Assembly: GCA_023421735.1 (NCBI GenBank) | Contig: JAEZSP010000017.1 | Span: 1 to 64,000 of the forward strand | Source of the DNA: Bacillota bacterium | GTDB taxonomy: Bacteria > Bacillota_A > Clostridia > Christensenellales > Aristaeellaceae | Reading direction: 5' to 3' | Length of the DNA stretch: 64,000 nt | Part shown: one piece after another, positions 1 through 8,442 of the stretch | Position numbering within the stretch: position 1 is the stretch's first letter | Layout: each line of letters opens with the position of its first letter | Notes under the pieces: model-generated | Databases searched by the model: none | The model's input: the letters and a program-made list of their open reading frames with translations, nothing else | Told to the model about the DNA's origin: nothing | Translations under genes and position numbers: made by a program

Positions 1-43
1 TCTGACTCGTATTGTCTAGGTTCGAATCCTAGTTCGGCAGCCA
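1..43 (+). tRNA. tRNA-Gln (CTG), 3' part only
   Basis: The T-arm (stem CTAGG/CCTAG around loop TTCGAAT), the 3' acceptor strand TTCGGCA, discriminator G and an encoded CCA are visible. The window opens inside the anticodon loop. Reading T-CTG-AC followed by stem TCGTA gives anticodon CTG, hence glutamine. The 5' half lies outside the window, so identity rests on the first few bases. It sits 4 nt before tRNA-Glu, consistent with a tRNA cluster. Confidence 0.7.
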
Positions 44-47
44 ATAT

Positions 48-122
48 GCCTCCATGGTCAAGAGGTTAAGACGTCGCCCTCTCACGGCGAAAACTAGGGT
101 TCGAGTCCCTATGGAGGTGCCA
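48..122 (+). tRNA. tRNA-Glu (CTC)
   Basis: A complete cloverleaf is visible. The acceptor strands GCCTCCA and TGGAGGT pair (first pair G-T). The anticodon stem TCGCC/GGCGA encloses loop CTCTCAC with anticodon CTC. The T-arm is CTAGG-GTTCGAGT-CCCTA-like, and CCA is encoded. CTC reads GAG codons, so this is the minor glutamate isoacceptor and suits a G+C-rich genome. Confidence 0.93.
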
Positions 123-132
123 CTTTCGTATG

Positions 133-167
133 AAAGAGGTCGAGCGGAAACGTCGGCCTCTTTTGTT
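133..167 (+). terminator. Terminator of the tRNA cluster
   Basis: AAAGAGG (133-139) pairs with CCTCTTT (157-163), extended inward by CGA/TCG, and is followed by further T residues. It lies directly downstream of tRNA-Glu and closes the tRNA transcript. Confidence 0.75.
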
Positions 168-297
168 CTATTCAAAAATAAACAGGCTGTCAACCACACC
201 TTGAGTGCGATTCAACCGGCACATGCTGGGGTTGCGGGCAAACCACGCGGTACACTCGAAATGCGAGGGACGACTCCCCGCGGAAAGGATGAATCGC

Positions 298-1146
298 ATG
301 TTTGACATGGAACGGATCGGAAGGCGCATTGCGGACCTGCGCAAGGCGGGAAACATGACCCAGATGGAGCTGGCGGACAGGATGGGCATCAGCTTTCAGG
401 CGGTATCCAACTGGGAACGCGGCAACTCGATGCCTGACATCTCCAAATTGCCCGATCTGGCGCTTTTGTTCGGGGTATCGATCGACGATCTGATCGGCGA
501 AGGGGCGGCACTTGTTCAGGAGATCGCAGCCGACCGGACGCGGGAATACCTGGAGGAGAATCCCATCACCGCGGCGGAGATGCGCGAAATCGTGCCAATT
601 TTGAAGCCGAAGCAGGCGGATCAGGTATTCGAGGGCGCTGCGCGGACGATGAATCTATCGGACATCGCGGGCATCATACCCTATTTGAGCCGGGATTTGG
701 TCGACGCGCTTGCGCGCAAGGCGGCGGCGAGCGGAAAATCCGGCGATCTTGCCGCGCTTGCGCCGTTTGCAGATCAGGCGCTTCTCGACGAAATCGCCCG
801 CGATCGGATTGCGCAGGGCGGCAGTTTCGGCACCTTTGCCCCGTTTGTCAAAAAGGCGACCGTGGACGAGCTGGCCGAACAGGCATTTGAGGCGCGCGGG
901 CTGCGCGGCATCGACGATTTTGCACCTTTCATTTCGAAGGAAATCCTTTCGGAACTCGCGCGCCGATCGTTTGAAAAGACGGGACTTCGACATTTCGGTG
1001 GCATCGCACCGTTTTTAAACAAGGAACTGCTGAATGCGCTTGCAAAGCAAGCGATTGAACGGGACGGCATCAAGGCCATCAGCGACATTGCGCCATTCCT
1101 CGACAAGGAGATGCTCTCTGCCTACGTGCGGGAGCAGTACCTGTAA
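298..1146 (+). CDS. XRE-family HTH protein with C-terminal ~28-residue repeats
   Basis: The N-terminal ~65 residues form a Cro/C1-type helix-turn-helix (MTQMELADRMGISFQAVS then WERG), so DNA binding is expected. From about residue 90 to the end there are some seven degenerate ~28-residue repeats. Each starts with APF or a variant (VPI, IPY, APF five times) and continues with an amphipathic helix ending in a short Gly-containing turn. This gives an alpha-solenoid-like tail that may bind a ligand or protein partner. I chose the ATG at 298 because GGAAAGG (282-288) lies 9 nt upstream; the ATG at 289 would be too close. The target is unknown. The next gene, 35 nt downstream, encodes a DMT transporter and may be co-transcribed. 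Confidence 0.85.
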   Translation: MFDMERIGRRIADLRKAGNMTQMELADRMGISFQAVSNWERGNSMPDISKLPDLALLFGVSIDDLIGEGAALVQEIAADRTREYLEENPITAAEMREIVPILKPKQADQVFEGAARTMNLSDIAGIIPYLSRDLVDALARKAAASGKSGDLAALAPFADQALLDEIARDRIAQGGSFGTFAPFVKKATVDELAEQAFEARGLRGIDDFAPFISKEILSELARRSFEKTGLRHFGGIAPFLNKELLNALAKQAIERDGIKAISDIAPFLDKEMLSAYVREQYL

Positions 1147-1181
1147 CATTCTGCGTACGGCATACGGAAGGAACGACCGAC

Positions 1182-2096
1182 ATGGACGACGAACAAAAGG
1201 GGATGCTGGCGGCAACCGCCGCATTCATCATCTTCGGATTCAGCTATCTCTTTTCCAAAATGGCGCTCAATCTAACAGAACCCGCAATCTTGCTGGGTGC
1301 GCGTTTTTTCGTGACATTCATCGCACTCAATCTGCTGGTGTTTACGCGCGTGATGAAGGTGAACCTCAGGGGCAAACCCATCGGCGCAGCGATCCTCCTG
1401 GGCGTCGTCCAGCCGGTCATTTACTTCATATTTGAAAACTACGGGCTGAAATACACGACCACGTCATTTACAGGCATGATTTCGGCAGTCAGTCCCATCT
1501 TCACCGCCATACTCGGCGCGATTTTTCTCAAGGAACACCCCAACTGGAAGCAATGGGCGTTCATCCTCGTCTCCATTGCGGGCGTGATGATGGTCTCTGT
1601 CGGCGGATCAGGCGGGCAGAATACGCCGCTGGGCGCCGCATGCCTGGTTGCCGCGTATCTCTCGGGCGCGGTATATACGCTGCTCGTGCGGCGCTACTCG
1701 CGGATTTTCACCGCGTTCGAGCTCACGTACATGATGTTCATGGTCGGCTTTGTCTTCTTCACCGGGTGGGCGTTCGCTCAATTTGGCGGGCAGACGCTGC
1801 CCATGCTGGGGCAGGCGCTCGCGCACGGGCAGTTCATCGTGTCGGTTTTGTACCTTGGCGTAGCCGCATCGGTGTTCGCTTATCTCCTGGCCAATTATTC
1901 CATCGGAAAGCTGCCCGTCGCGCGGGCGATGATCTTCGGGAACATCTCGACGATCGTCTCCGTGGCGGCCGGCGTTCTTTTCATGGGCGACCAATTCGGC
2001 ATCACGCAGGGTGTGGCATTTCTCCTCATCCTCGCGGGCGTCTGGGGTGTCAATCGTCTGCGGACACGAGTAGGACGGCGAAAGGAAATGACATGA
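1182..2096 (+). CDS. EamA/DMT-family transporter (first of tandem pair)
   Basis: This 304-residue polytopic membrane protein has about ten hydrophobic helices arranged as two EamA repeats, typical of drug/metabolite transporters exporting amino acids or small metabolites. The start is supported by GGAAGGAAC upstream of ATG. Its stop overlaps the start of the next paralog (ATGA), so the two are translationally coupled. The two proteins share long stretches, for example KMALNLTEPAILL and VSVGGSGGQNTPLG, so they arose by tandem duplication and may form a heterodimer. The substrate cannot be told from sequence. Confidence 0.88.
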   Translation: MDDEQKGMLAATAAFIIFGFSYLFSKMALNLTEPAILLGARFFVTFIALNLLVFTRVMKVNLRGKPIGAAILLGVVQPVIYFIFENYGLKYTTTSFTGMISAVSPIFTAILGAIFLKEHPNWKQWAFILVSIAGVMMVSVGGSGGQNTPLGAACLVAAYLSGAVYTLLVRRYSRIFTAFELTYMMFMVGFVFFTGWAFAQFGGQTLPMLGQALAHGQFIVSVLYLGVAASVFAYLLANYSIGKLPVARAMIFGNISTIVSVAAGVLFMGDQFGITQGVAFLLILAGVWGVNRLRTRVGRRKEMT

Positions 2097-2989
2097 ACGA
2101 AGAAAGGCGCGCCATGGGTGCGGCGACGATCTCCTTTTCTCTCTTTGGATTCAGTTTTCTGTTTTCCAAGATGGCGCTGAACCTGACCGAGCCTGCGATT
2201 CTTTTGTTCGCGCGCTTCTTCATCACGTTTCTCGCGCTCAATGTGATGCTCGTTTTGCGCATGGGAAAGCTGAGCCTGAAGGGAAAGAGCATCCTTCCTG
2301 CGCTGTTTCTGGGCGTGATCCAGCCGGTTTTATACTTCGTGCTCGAAAACTACGGGCTCAAGTACACGACCGCATCCTTCACGGGCATGTTTGCCGCATC
2401 GATTCCCATGTTTTCCGTACTATTGGGCGCTCTTTTTCTGCGCGAACGTCCGACCGGATGGCAGTGGTTCTTCCTGTTCCTCTCGATCGCGGGCGTCACC
2501 ATGATCTCGGTGGGCGGATCGGGCGGGCAAAACACGCCGCTGGGCGTTATGTGCCTGCTCTTGGCCTATCTGATGGGCGCTGTTTACATGCTGCTTTCGC
2601 GGCGCTTTTCGCGGATGTATACCGCATTTGAAATGACATATCTGATGTTTCTGGTGGGTTTCCTGTTTTTCTCGGGCATGGCGCTGGTTCAGTACCGCAA
2701 TGAAGCGATCCCCATGCTGATGGATGCGCTTGGGCACGGTCAATTCGTCGCATCGGCACTCTATTTGGGGCTAGGCTCCTCCGTCGGGGCGTTCATGCTC
2801 GCAAATTACGCGCTCGCGCGGCTGCCAGTCGCGCGCGCAACCGTATTTGGGAATCTGTCCTCAATCGTATCGGTGCTTGCGGGCATCGTGTTTCTGGGGG
2901 ATCCGTTCGGGCCGATCCACGCCGCGGCGTTTGTGCTCATCCTTGTGGGCGTCTGGGGCGTGAATCGGCACGGAGCACGGGCGGTTTAA
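2093..2989 (+). CDS. EamA/DMT-family transporter (second of tandem pair)
   Basis: This 298-residue paralog of the upstream gene starts at an ATG that overlaps the upstream TGA by 4 nt, preceded by AAAGGAAATGAC as ribosome binding site. It has the same two-EamA-repeat architecture and conserved blocks (FGFSFLFSKMALNLTEP, GGSGGQNTPLG, NYALARLPVARA). The long ORF extending further upstream in this frame is a shadow of the first transporter. The 3' end overlaps by 4 nt the stop of a convergent esterase gene, with no terminator between them. Confidence 0.88.
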   Translation: MNEERRAMGAATISFSLFGFSFLFSKMALNLTEPAILLFARFFITFLALNVMLVLRMGKLSLKGKSILPALFLGVIQPVLYFVLENYGLKYTTASFTGMFAASIPMFSVLLGALFLRERPTGWQWFFLFLSIAGVTMISVGGSGGQNTPLGVMCLLLAYLMGAVYMLLSRRFSRMYTAFEMTYLMFLVGFLFFSGMALVQYRNEAIPMLMDALGHGQFVASALYLGLGSSVGAFMLANYALARLPVARATVFGNLSSIVSVLAGIVFLGDPFGPIHAAAFVLILVGVWGVNRHGARAV

Positions 2990-3627
2990 AAGCCGACCGC
3001 CTTCAAAAACAAATTTGCGATGTAGACATGCCCCGCGTGATTTGGATGCACGCGATCCCATGCGATGTTGCAGGGGTGCATGTGTTGGAAGAGACTGTCC
3101 CATCCTGCCTGCAAATCGACGAAGGTCTGATCATATTTTTCAGCAAGCTTCTTGACGATCCCGCCGTACACATCCATCTGTGCGCGCATGGGGTCGTTTT
3201 GATTTGGCTCCATGAAGAAGGGCGTCATCAGGATCATGCCCTTGACCCGCGGGAGCGTTTCGCGCAGGAGCGCATCATAGGTCGCCTCGTATTCATCCGG
3301 GTAGACGTGCTCCTCGGTGCGCAGCGGCGTGTCAAATTGGCGCCAGACGTCGTTGATGCCGATCAGAACGCTCACCCAATCGGGCTTTTGATCCAGCACA
3401 TCCGTCTGCCAGCGCGCCTTGAGATCGCGCACGCGGTTGCCGCTGATGCCCATGTTGACGCAGTGGATGCGCATCTGGGGCGCCATGCAGGTCAGCTGCG
3501 CCGCGACATCCGCGACGTAGCTCGTGCCCAGCGCCTCGAACCGCCCGTCGCCCACAGGGCGCGCGCGATCGTAATCCGAGATCGAATCCCCAATGAAGAG
3601 CAGCTTATCCCCTTTTTCGAACAGCAT
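2986..3627 (-). CDS. SGNH/GDSL-type esterase
   Basis: This 213-residue SGNH hydrolase carries block I GDS (FIGDSISDYDRARP), a Gly-Asn-type block II (MGISGNRV), block III GIND (VLIGINDVW) and the catalytic Asp-x-x-His near the C-terminus (WDRVHPNHAGH). It probably removes acyl or acetyl groups from carbohydrates. It has no signal peptide and is predicted cytoplasmic. The start at 3627 is fixed by GGAGGGAATTGAG before ATG; the longer ORF runs into nadE. It follows nadE by 14 nt and is likely co-transcribed with it. Confidence 0.88.
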   Translation of the reverse strand: MLFEKGDKLLFIGDSISDYDRARPVGDGRFEALGTSYVADVAAQLTCMAPQMRIHCVNMGISGNRVRDLKARWQTDVLDQKPDWVSVLIGINDVWRQFDTPLRTEEHVYPDEYEATYDALLRETLPRVKGMILMTPFFMEPNQNDPMRAQMDVYGGIVKKLAEKYDQTFVDLQAGWDSLFQHMHPCNIAWDRVHPNHAGHVYIANLFLKAVGF

Positions 3628-3641
3628 CTCAATTCCCTCCG

Positions 3642-5537
3642 TTATTGCAACTGCCAGAGCCCGCCCGCGGCGTCTGACGGCATGCGCAAATCGCCGCGCG
3701 GCGAAAGCGCAACCGAGCCGACCTTTGGGCCATCGGGCATGCAGCTTCTTTTGAATTGCTGGCTGAAAAACCTGCGCGCGAAGACCTTGAGCCAAGCGCG
3801 AATCGTCTCCTCCGTGTATTCGTCCCCGAAGGCGATTTTGGCGAGGCGCGCGGTTTTTTCGGCGGTCGCGCCGCGCCGGAGAATGTGATACAGGAAAAAA
3901 TCATGCAAGTCGTACGGCCCGACGAGATCTTCCGTCTTCTGTGCGATCTCCCCGTCCACGGGCGGGAGAAGCTCCGGACTGACAGGCGTGGCGAGTATGT
4001 CGTTCAAGCTGTGCGCGAGCGCCTGATCCGGCGCGCGATCGGCTTCATACTTGACGAGATAACGCACAAGCGTCTTTGGAACGGAGACGTTGACCGCGTA
4101 CATGGACATGTGGTCTCCGTTATAGGTCGCCCAGCCGAGCGCGAGCTCGCTGAGGTCGCCCGTTCCAATGGCGATGCCGCCCGTCTTGTTCGCCAGATCC
4201 ATCAACACCTGCGTGCGTTCGCGCGCCTGGCAGTTTTCATAGGTCACATCGTGGACATCCGGGTCTTGACCGATGTCCCGGAAGTGCTTTTCCACCGCCT
4301 CGCCGATGGGGATTTCCAAAAACGTGGCGCCGAGGCGCTTGGCGATGATCTGCGCGTTCGAGCGCGTGCGGACGGTGGTGCCAAAGCCCGGCATGGTAAT
4401 CGCAAGGATGCCGCTGCGGGGGATTTTGCAGATGTCAAATGCGCGCGCAATGACGAGAAGGGCAAGCGTGGAATCGAGGCCGCCGGAAACGGCGATGGTC
4501 GCATTTTTTGCACCAATGTGCCGCAGCCGCGTCGCAAGGCCGTGCGCCTGGATGTCCAGGATTTCCTCGCAGCGTGCGGTGCGCTCCGCCTCGTTCGCGG
4601 GAACGAATGGACGGGGATCGACGAAGCGATCAAGGGCGATGTCCTCCTTGACAAAATCAAAGGGAATGTGCCGATACCCTTCGGGCGGCTGTCCGAAGGT
4701 ATTCATGCGGCGGCGCTCGTGATCGAGCATGTCGATATCGACGTCCGCAAAGATGATCTCGGACTCGTATCGCTTGGATTCCGATAACATGACGCCGTTT
4801 TCGCAGATGAGGTCGTGCCCGGCGAACACGAGATCGGTGGACGACTCCCCCACCCCCGCGCCGGCATAGAGATAGGCACAGATGAGCTTTGCCGACTGGC
4901 TTCGCACGAGCATACGCCGATAATCCGCCTTGCCGACCGATTCGTCGCTTGCGGAGAGATTGCAGACGACCGTCGCGCCGGCGAGCGCATGGCGCACACT
5001 CGGCGAATCCGGGACCCACAGATCCTCGCAGATTTCGCAGCCAACGGTGAATTCCGGCATCTGATTTGAAACAAAGAGCAGGTCGCCGCCGAAGGGGACG
5101 TCCTCGCCGAGAAGCGCGATTTCGGATACCGCGCGCGGGCCGGGAAAGAAGTGGCGCAGTTCATAATATACGGAGTAGTTCGGCGGATTACGCTTGGGCA
5201 CAACGCCGAGGACGTGACCGTTTTTCACAAAGACCCCGCAGTTGTAGAGCCGTCCGGCGAGCGAGAGGGGCATGCCGACACATGTCAGCACATCCAGTCC
5301 GCGCGAAGCTGCGCGGATCTCCCCCAGCGCAGCAAGCGAACCGTCGAGGAGCGGCCTTTGCAGAAACAAATCGTTTGCGGTATAGCCAGTTATGCACAAT
5401 TCCGGCAAGACGAGCAGCTTTGCGCGCCGTTCGTCGGCGCGGCGCATGAGCGATATGATGGCGTGCGCGTTGCCCGGGCAATCCGCCACCCGTATCCGGG
5501 GTGTGCCCGTCGCCACCCGCACAAATCCGTCTTTCAT
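3642..5537 (-). CDS. nadE: Glutamine-dependent NAD+ synthetase
   Basis: This 631-residue protein has an N-terminal carbon-nitrogen hydrolase (glutaminase) domain, with the catalytic Cys in GCEICEDLW and the Glu in VLPELCITGY. The C-terminal NAD synthase domain has the PP-loop SGGLDSTLALL and the ammonia/nicotinate adenylate-binding region GTGDLSELALGW. It amidates deamido-NAD to NAD using glutamine. The length matches the large two-domain bacterial class. Start ATG 5537 has GGAGG seven bases upstream. Confidence 0.96.
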   Translation of the reverse strand: MKDGFVRVATGTPRIRVADCPGNAHAIISLMRRADERRAKLLVLPELCITGYTANDLFLQRPLLDGSLAALGEIRAASRGLDVLTCVGMPLSLAGRLYNCGVFVKNGHVLGVVPKRNPPNYSVYYELRHFFPGPRAVSEIALLGEDVPFGGDLLFVSNQMPEFTVGCEICEDLWVPDSPSVRHALAGATVVCNLSASDESVGKADYRRMLVRSQSAKLICAYLYAGAGVGESSTDLVFAGHDLICENGVMLSESKRYESEIIFADVDIDMLDHERRRMNTFGQPPEGYRHIPFDFVKEDIALDRFVDPRPFVPANEAERTARCEEILDIQAHGLATRLRHIGAKNATIAVSGGLDSTLALLVIARAFDICKIPRSGILAITMPGFGTTVRTRSNAQIIAKRLGATFLEIPIGEAVEKHFRDIGQDPDVHDVTYENCQARERTQVLMDLANKTGGIAIGTGDLSELALGWATYNGDHMSMYAVNVSVPKTLVRYLVKYEADRAPDQALAHSLNDILATPVSPELLPPVDGEIAQKTEDLVGPYDLHDFFLYHILRRGATAEKTARLAKIAFGDEYTEETIRAWLKVFARRFFSQQFKRSCMPDGPKVGSVALSPRGDLRMPSDAAGGLWQLQ

Positions 5538-5569
5538 CCGGGTACCTCCATTTGCTTATGTCTCATCTT

Positions 5570-5597
5570 ATTATAGCCCAATCGCGCAGAGGCGCAA
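5570..5597 (-). promoter_or_regulatory. Sigma-A-type promoter of nadE
   Basis: On the minus strand TTGCGC is followed after 16 nt by a perfect TATAAT, about 33 nt upstream of the nadE start codon. Confidence 0.6.
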
Positions 5598-5681
5598 GGC
5601 CTATCCGCGTAAAGCGCGGGAATAATGCATCCGAAAAAGGCGCATTAATCAAAAGCCGCGCATATTCGTAATTTACATTGA

Positions 5682-5710
5682 TTGACATCCCCCGGAGGCT
5701 TTGTTATACT
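5682..5710 (+). promoter_or_regulatory. Sigma-A-type promoter of the epimerase-sulfatase operon
   Basis: A perfect TTGACA (5682-5687), 17-nt spacer and TATACT (5705-5710) lie 26 nt before the start codon of the TIM-barrel gene. Confidence 0.8.
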
Positions 5711-5735
5711 GACCAAAACGCGCGGGGGCATCTAC

Positions 5736-6689
5736 ATGCTTGAACTGTTCAATCTCACCAATACAGAATACGACCTTGGTCTGTTTGATGATTATTCGTA
5801 CTTAAGTCGGTTTTTGGCGGCGCATGAACTGGACGGGATCGAGCTGATGCCCTACAAAAGCGAGTCAACGGGCTGCCTTGCCCCCGCCGTTGTCGGGATT
5901 CACCTCGGCTATTTCCCGACGTGGGTGGATCTCTGGCACGGCGACGAGGCGGCGGTTTTGCGAGAATTCGGAACGATGGAGGAGGTCAAAAACAACTTCG
6001 GCGGAACGACGCGCGACGCGCTCATCGCCTTTTTCCGCACGCAGATGGACATGGCGGCACGCCTGCATGCGAAATATGTGGTTTTGCACGTGGCAGAAGT
6101 GTCGCTTGCGGAGACGCTGTCTTATCAATTTATCCACACGGACGAGGAGGTCTGCGCGGCGACGGTCGAACTGTTGGGCGAGGTATTGCGCGAGCGGGAA
6201 TACGCGTTTGAAATCCTTTTTGAAAATTTATGGTGGCCGGGACTGACACTTTTGCGACCCGCATTAACGGACGCCCTGTTGGACGCAATGCCCGGCGCGG
6301 GGATCATGCTCGACACGGGCCACCTTTTGCACACAAACCGGACGCTCAAGACGGAGGACGAGGGCATTGCGTACATCCATCGGGTGCTGGACGCCCACCC
6401 GGGCATTGAGGCGCGCATCCGGGGCATGCACCTGCAGCAGAGCCTGACGGGTGCTTTTGTGGATGATGTGATTGCACGCGAGCATGCTCTATCGGGAACT
6501 TATTTTGAGCGGCTGTGTCAGGCATACGAGTACGTGCTGGGGATGGACGAGCACAAGCCGTTTTCGACCGGGGCGGTCAAGGGTTTGGTCGCGCGGATCG
6601 CGCCGGATTATCTGACCCATGAGTTCATTACGTCCGATCGAACGCAACTCGAATCCTATCTCAAGATACAAAAAAACGCCATGAGGTGA
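5736..6689 (+). CDS. Xylose-isomerase-like TIM-barrel (sugar phosphate isomerase/epimerase family) protein
   Basis: This 317-residue protein resembles AP-endonuclease-2/xylose-isomerase-like TIM barrels: DGIELMPY early, VVLHVAEVS, then FENLWWPG, IMLDTGHLLH and a GMHLQ strand. The Glu, Asp and His residues are those expected to bind a divalent metal. It probably isomerises or epimerises a sugar or sugar acid. The ATG at 5736 is favoured because it lies just beyond a strong promoter and after GCGGGGGCA; upstream codons would lie inside the promoter. The sulfatase gene starts 4 nt after it, so they probably act on the same sulfated sugar. Confidence 0.75.
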   Translation: MLELFNLTNTEYDLGLFDDYSYLSRFLAAHELDGIELMPYKSESTGCLAPAVVGIHLGYFPTWVDLWHGDEAAVLREFGTMEEVKNNFGGTTRDALIAFFRTQMDMAARLHAKYVVLHVAEVSLAETLSYQFIHTDEEVCAATVELLGEVLREREYAFEILFENLWWPGLTLLRPALTDALLDAMPGAGIMLDTGHLLHTNRTLKTEDEGIAYIHRVLDAHPGIEARIRGMHLQQSLTGAFVDDVIAREHALSGTYFERLCQAYEYVLGMDEHKPFSTGAVKGLVARIAPDYLTHEFITSDRTQLESYLKIQKNAMR

Positions 6690-6693
6690 GAAA

Positions 6694-8031
6694 ATGAACA
6701 TCATTTACATGCACACCCACGACAGCGGGCGGTATCTGAGTCCCTACGGATACGCGGTGCCGACGCCGCACATTCTGGAATTTGCGAAATCAGCGACGCT
6801 TTTTCGGCAGGCATACTGCGCGGGGCCGACCTGCTCGCCCAGCCGCGCGGCGCTTTTGACCGGAATGAGTCCGCATGCGTGCGGCATGCAGGGATTGGCG
6901 CACCGGGGCTGGCGGCTGAACGACTACGCAAAACATTTGGCGAACGTCCTGAAGGAGGCGGGGTATCGTACCGCGCTGTGCGGCATTCAGCACGTCGCGC
7001 CCGACGCGGAGATGATCGGCTACGACGAGATTATCGGGCACCGCAAGGTCGATATGTCCGACACGGAGACCGCCATGTCGAAGTACGACCGGGGCAACGC
7101 GGACGCCGCGTGCGCCTACATCGCGGCGCAGAAGGAGCCGTTTTTCCTCTCCTTCGGCATGTTCGCAACGCACAGGCCATACGAGAAGGCCGGAAGCATC
7201 GACCCGGACTCTATCGCGCCGCCCGCCCCGCTCTACGATGCGCCCGCCATTCGGCGCGACATGGCGGAATACCACGCGACCGCACAGCTTGCGGACGAAT
7301 GCTACGGCAAGGTGCTCGAAGCCATCGACCGCGCGGGCATCCGCGACGAGACCATGGTCATCCTCACGACCGACCACGGCATTGCCTTTCCGCATATGAA
7401 GTGCAACCTCTATGACGCAGGCGCCGGCGTAGCGCTCATGATCCGACTCCCGAAGGGGCACGGGCAGGTCAAAGTAACGGACGCACTCGTCTCGCACTTG
7501 GACATCTTCCCCACCGTATGCGATGTGGCGGGCATCGAAAGACCGGACTGGCTGGAGGGGACGAGCCTCTTGCCGCTGATGGCGGGAACAGCGGAAAAGG
7601 CGCGCGACGAGGTGTTCCTCGAAGTCACCTATCACGCGGCCTACGAGCCCATGCGCGCCGTGCGCACCGACCGCTACAAGCTCATCCGGCGCTACGACTA
7701 TCACAACGGCATCGTGCCCGCGAACATCGACGACGGCTACGCGAAGACATTCCTCATGGATGCCGGCTATGGCGCGGCAACCAAACCCCGCGACGCGCTC
7801 TACGACCTTTGGATCGATCCCATGGAGCGGGAAAATCTGGCGAACGACGCGCGGTATCTGTCCACCTATAACGACCTTTCCGCCCGACTCGAGCGGTGGA
7901 TGCTGAAAACGAACGACCCGCTGATCGTGCATGGCGCGCGCGTGCCAAAGCCGGAGGGCGCGAAGGCGAATCCGCTTTCCTGCATCACGCCGACATCGAC
8001 TCTTTTTGAACAGCAGGAACTGGATCTGTAA
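6694..8031 (+). CDS. Sulfatase (type I, formylglycine-dependent)
   Basis: This 445-residue arylsulfatase-family hydrolase has the activation motif CSPSR (Cys47) followed by AALLTGM, so Cys47 should be oxidised to formylglycine. The metal-site Asp-His pair is in TTDHGIAF. Length is typical. There is no signal peptide, so it should act in the cytoplasm on imported sulfated sugars. GGTGAG precedes the ATG and the spacing to the upstream TIM-barrel gene is 4 nt. No sulfatase-maturating enzyme is seen in the window, so maturation would have to come from elsewhere. Confidence 0.92.
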   Translation: MNIIYMHTHDSGRYLSPYGYAVPTPHILEFAKSATLFRQAYCAGPTCSPSRAALLTGMSPHACGMQGLAHRGWRLNDYAKHLANVLKEAGYRTALCGIQHVAPDAEMIGYDEIIGHRKVDMSDTETAMSKYDRGNADAACAYIAAQKEPFFLSFGMFATHRPYEKAGSIDPDSIAPPAPLYDAPAIRRDMAEYHATAQLADECYGKVLEAIDRAGIRDETMVILTTDHGIAFPHMKCNLYDAGAGVALMIRLPKGHGQVKVTDALVSHLDIFPTVCDVAGIERPDWLEGTSLLPLMAGTAEKARDEVFLEVTYHAAYEPMRAVRTDRYKLIRRYDYHNGIVPANIDDGYAKTFLMDAGYGAATKPRDALYDLWIDPMERENLANDARYLSTYNDLSARLERWMLKTNDPLIVHGARVPKPEGAKANPLSCITPTSTLFEQQELDL

Positions 8032-8046
8032 GTTATTTCCGCATTG

Positions 8047-8068
8047 CCCACCTTAACGGTGGGTTTTT
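8047..8068 (+). terminator. Rho-independent terminator after the sulfatase
   Basis: CCCACC-TTAAC-GGTGGG is followed directly by TTTTT, 15 nt after the sulfatase stop codon. Confidence 0.85.
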
Positions 8069-8084
8069 ATTTACGAAAAATACG

Positions 8085-8112
8085 TTTACAAAATACCCCC
8101 TAGTGGTATAAT
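8085..8112 (+). promoter_or_regulatory. csoR-copA promoter with embedded CsoR operator
   Basis: The -35 is TTTACA (8085-8090) and the -10 TATAAT (8107-8112), with a 16-nt spacer. The spacer and its edges contain ATACCCCCTAGTGGTAT (8093-8109), a pseudo-palindrome matching the G/C-tract operators of CsoR repressors. Apo-CsoR bound here would occlude RNA polymerase, and Cu(I) would release it. Confidence 0.8.
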
Positions 8113-8132
8113 AACGTATGGAGGTGATCGTG

Positions 8133-8429
8133 ATGCAGGAATGCGAGTGCCATCAGAAAGCGACGCCGCGCACGGACGAGACGGTGAAGCAACTCAAAAA
8201 TCGACTGAACCGCATGACGGGGCAGCTGGCGGGCATTTCAAAGATGCTGGATGACAACCGATACTGCGGGGACATTCTAACCCAGGTAGCGGCGGTCGAG
8301 CGCGCGATGGAAGCGTTCGGGTATCTGGTGCTGAAAGAACACTTGGAGACATGCGTCGTCGAGGACATCCGCGCCGGCAACGATGCGGTTTTGGACGAAG
8401 CATTCGAGCTGATGAAGAAGCTCAAATAA
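8133..8429 (+). CDS. csoR: CsoR-type copper-sensing repressor
   Basis: This 98-residue DUF156 protein carries the Cu(I) ligand set of CsoR: Cys in DNRYCGD, then His and Cys in KEHLETC (H-x3-C). An all-helical fold (LKNRLNRMTGQLAGISKML) binds operator DNA in the apo form. The start at 8133 is chosen because GGAGGTGATC lies 8 nt upstream; the ATG at 8118 overlaps that site. It is first in an operon with the copper ATPase 13 nt downstream and should autoregulate through the operator in its own promoter. RcnR or FrmR homologs differ in the metal-site residues. Confidence 0.93.
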   Translation: MQECECHQKATPRTDETVKQLKNRLNRMTGQLAGISKMLDDNRYCGDILTQVAAVERAMEAFGYLVLKEHLETCVVEDIRAGNDAVLDEAFELMKKLK

Positions 8430-8442
8430 ATGGGGTGATCTT

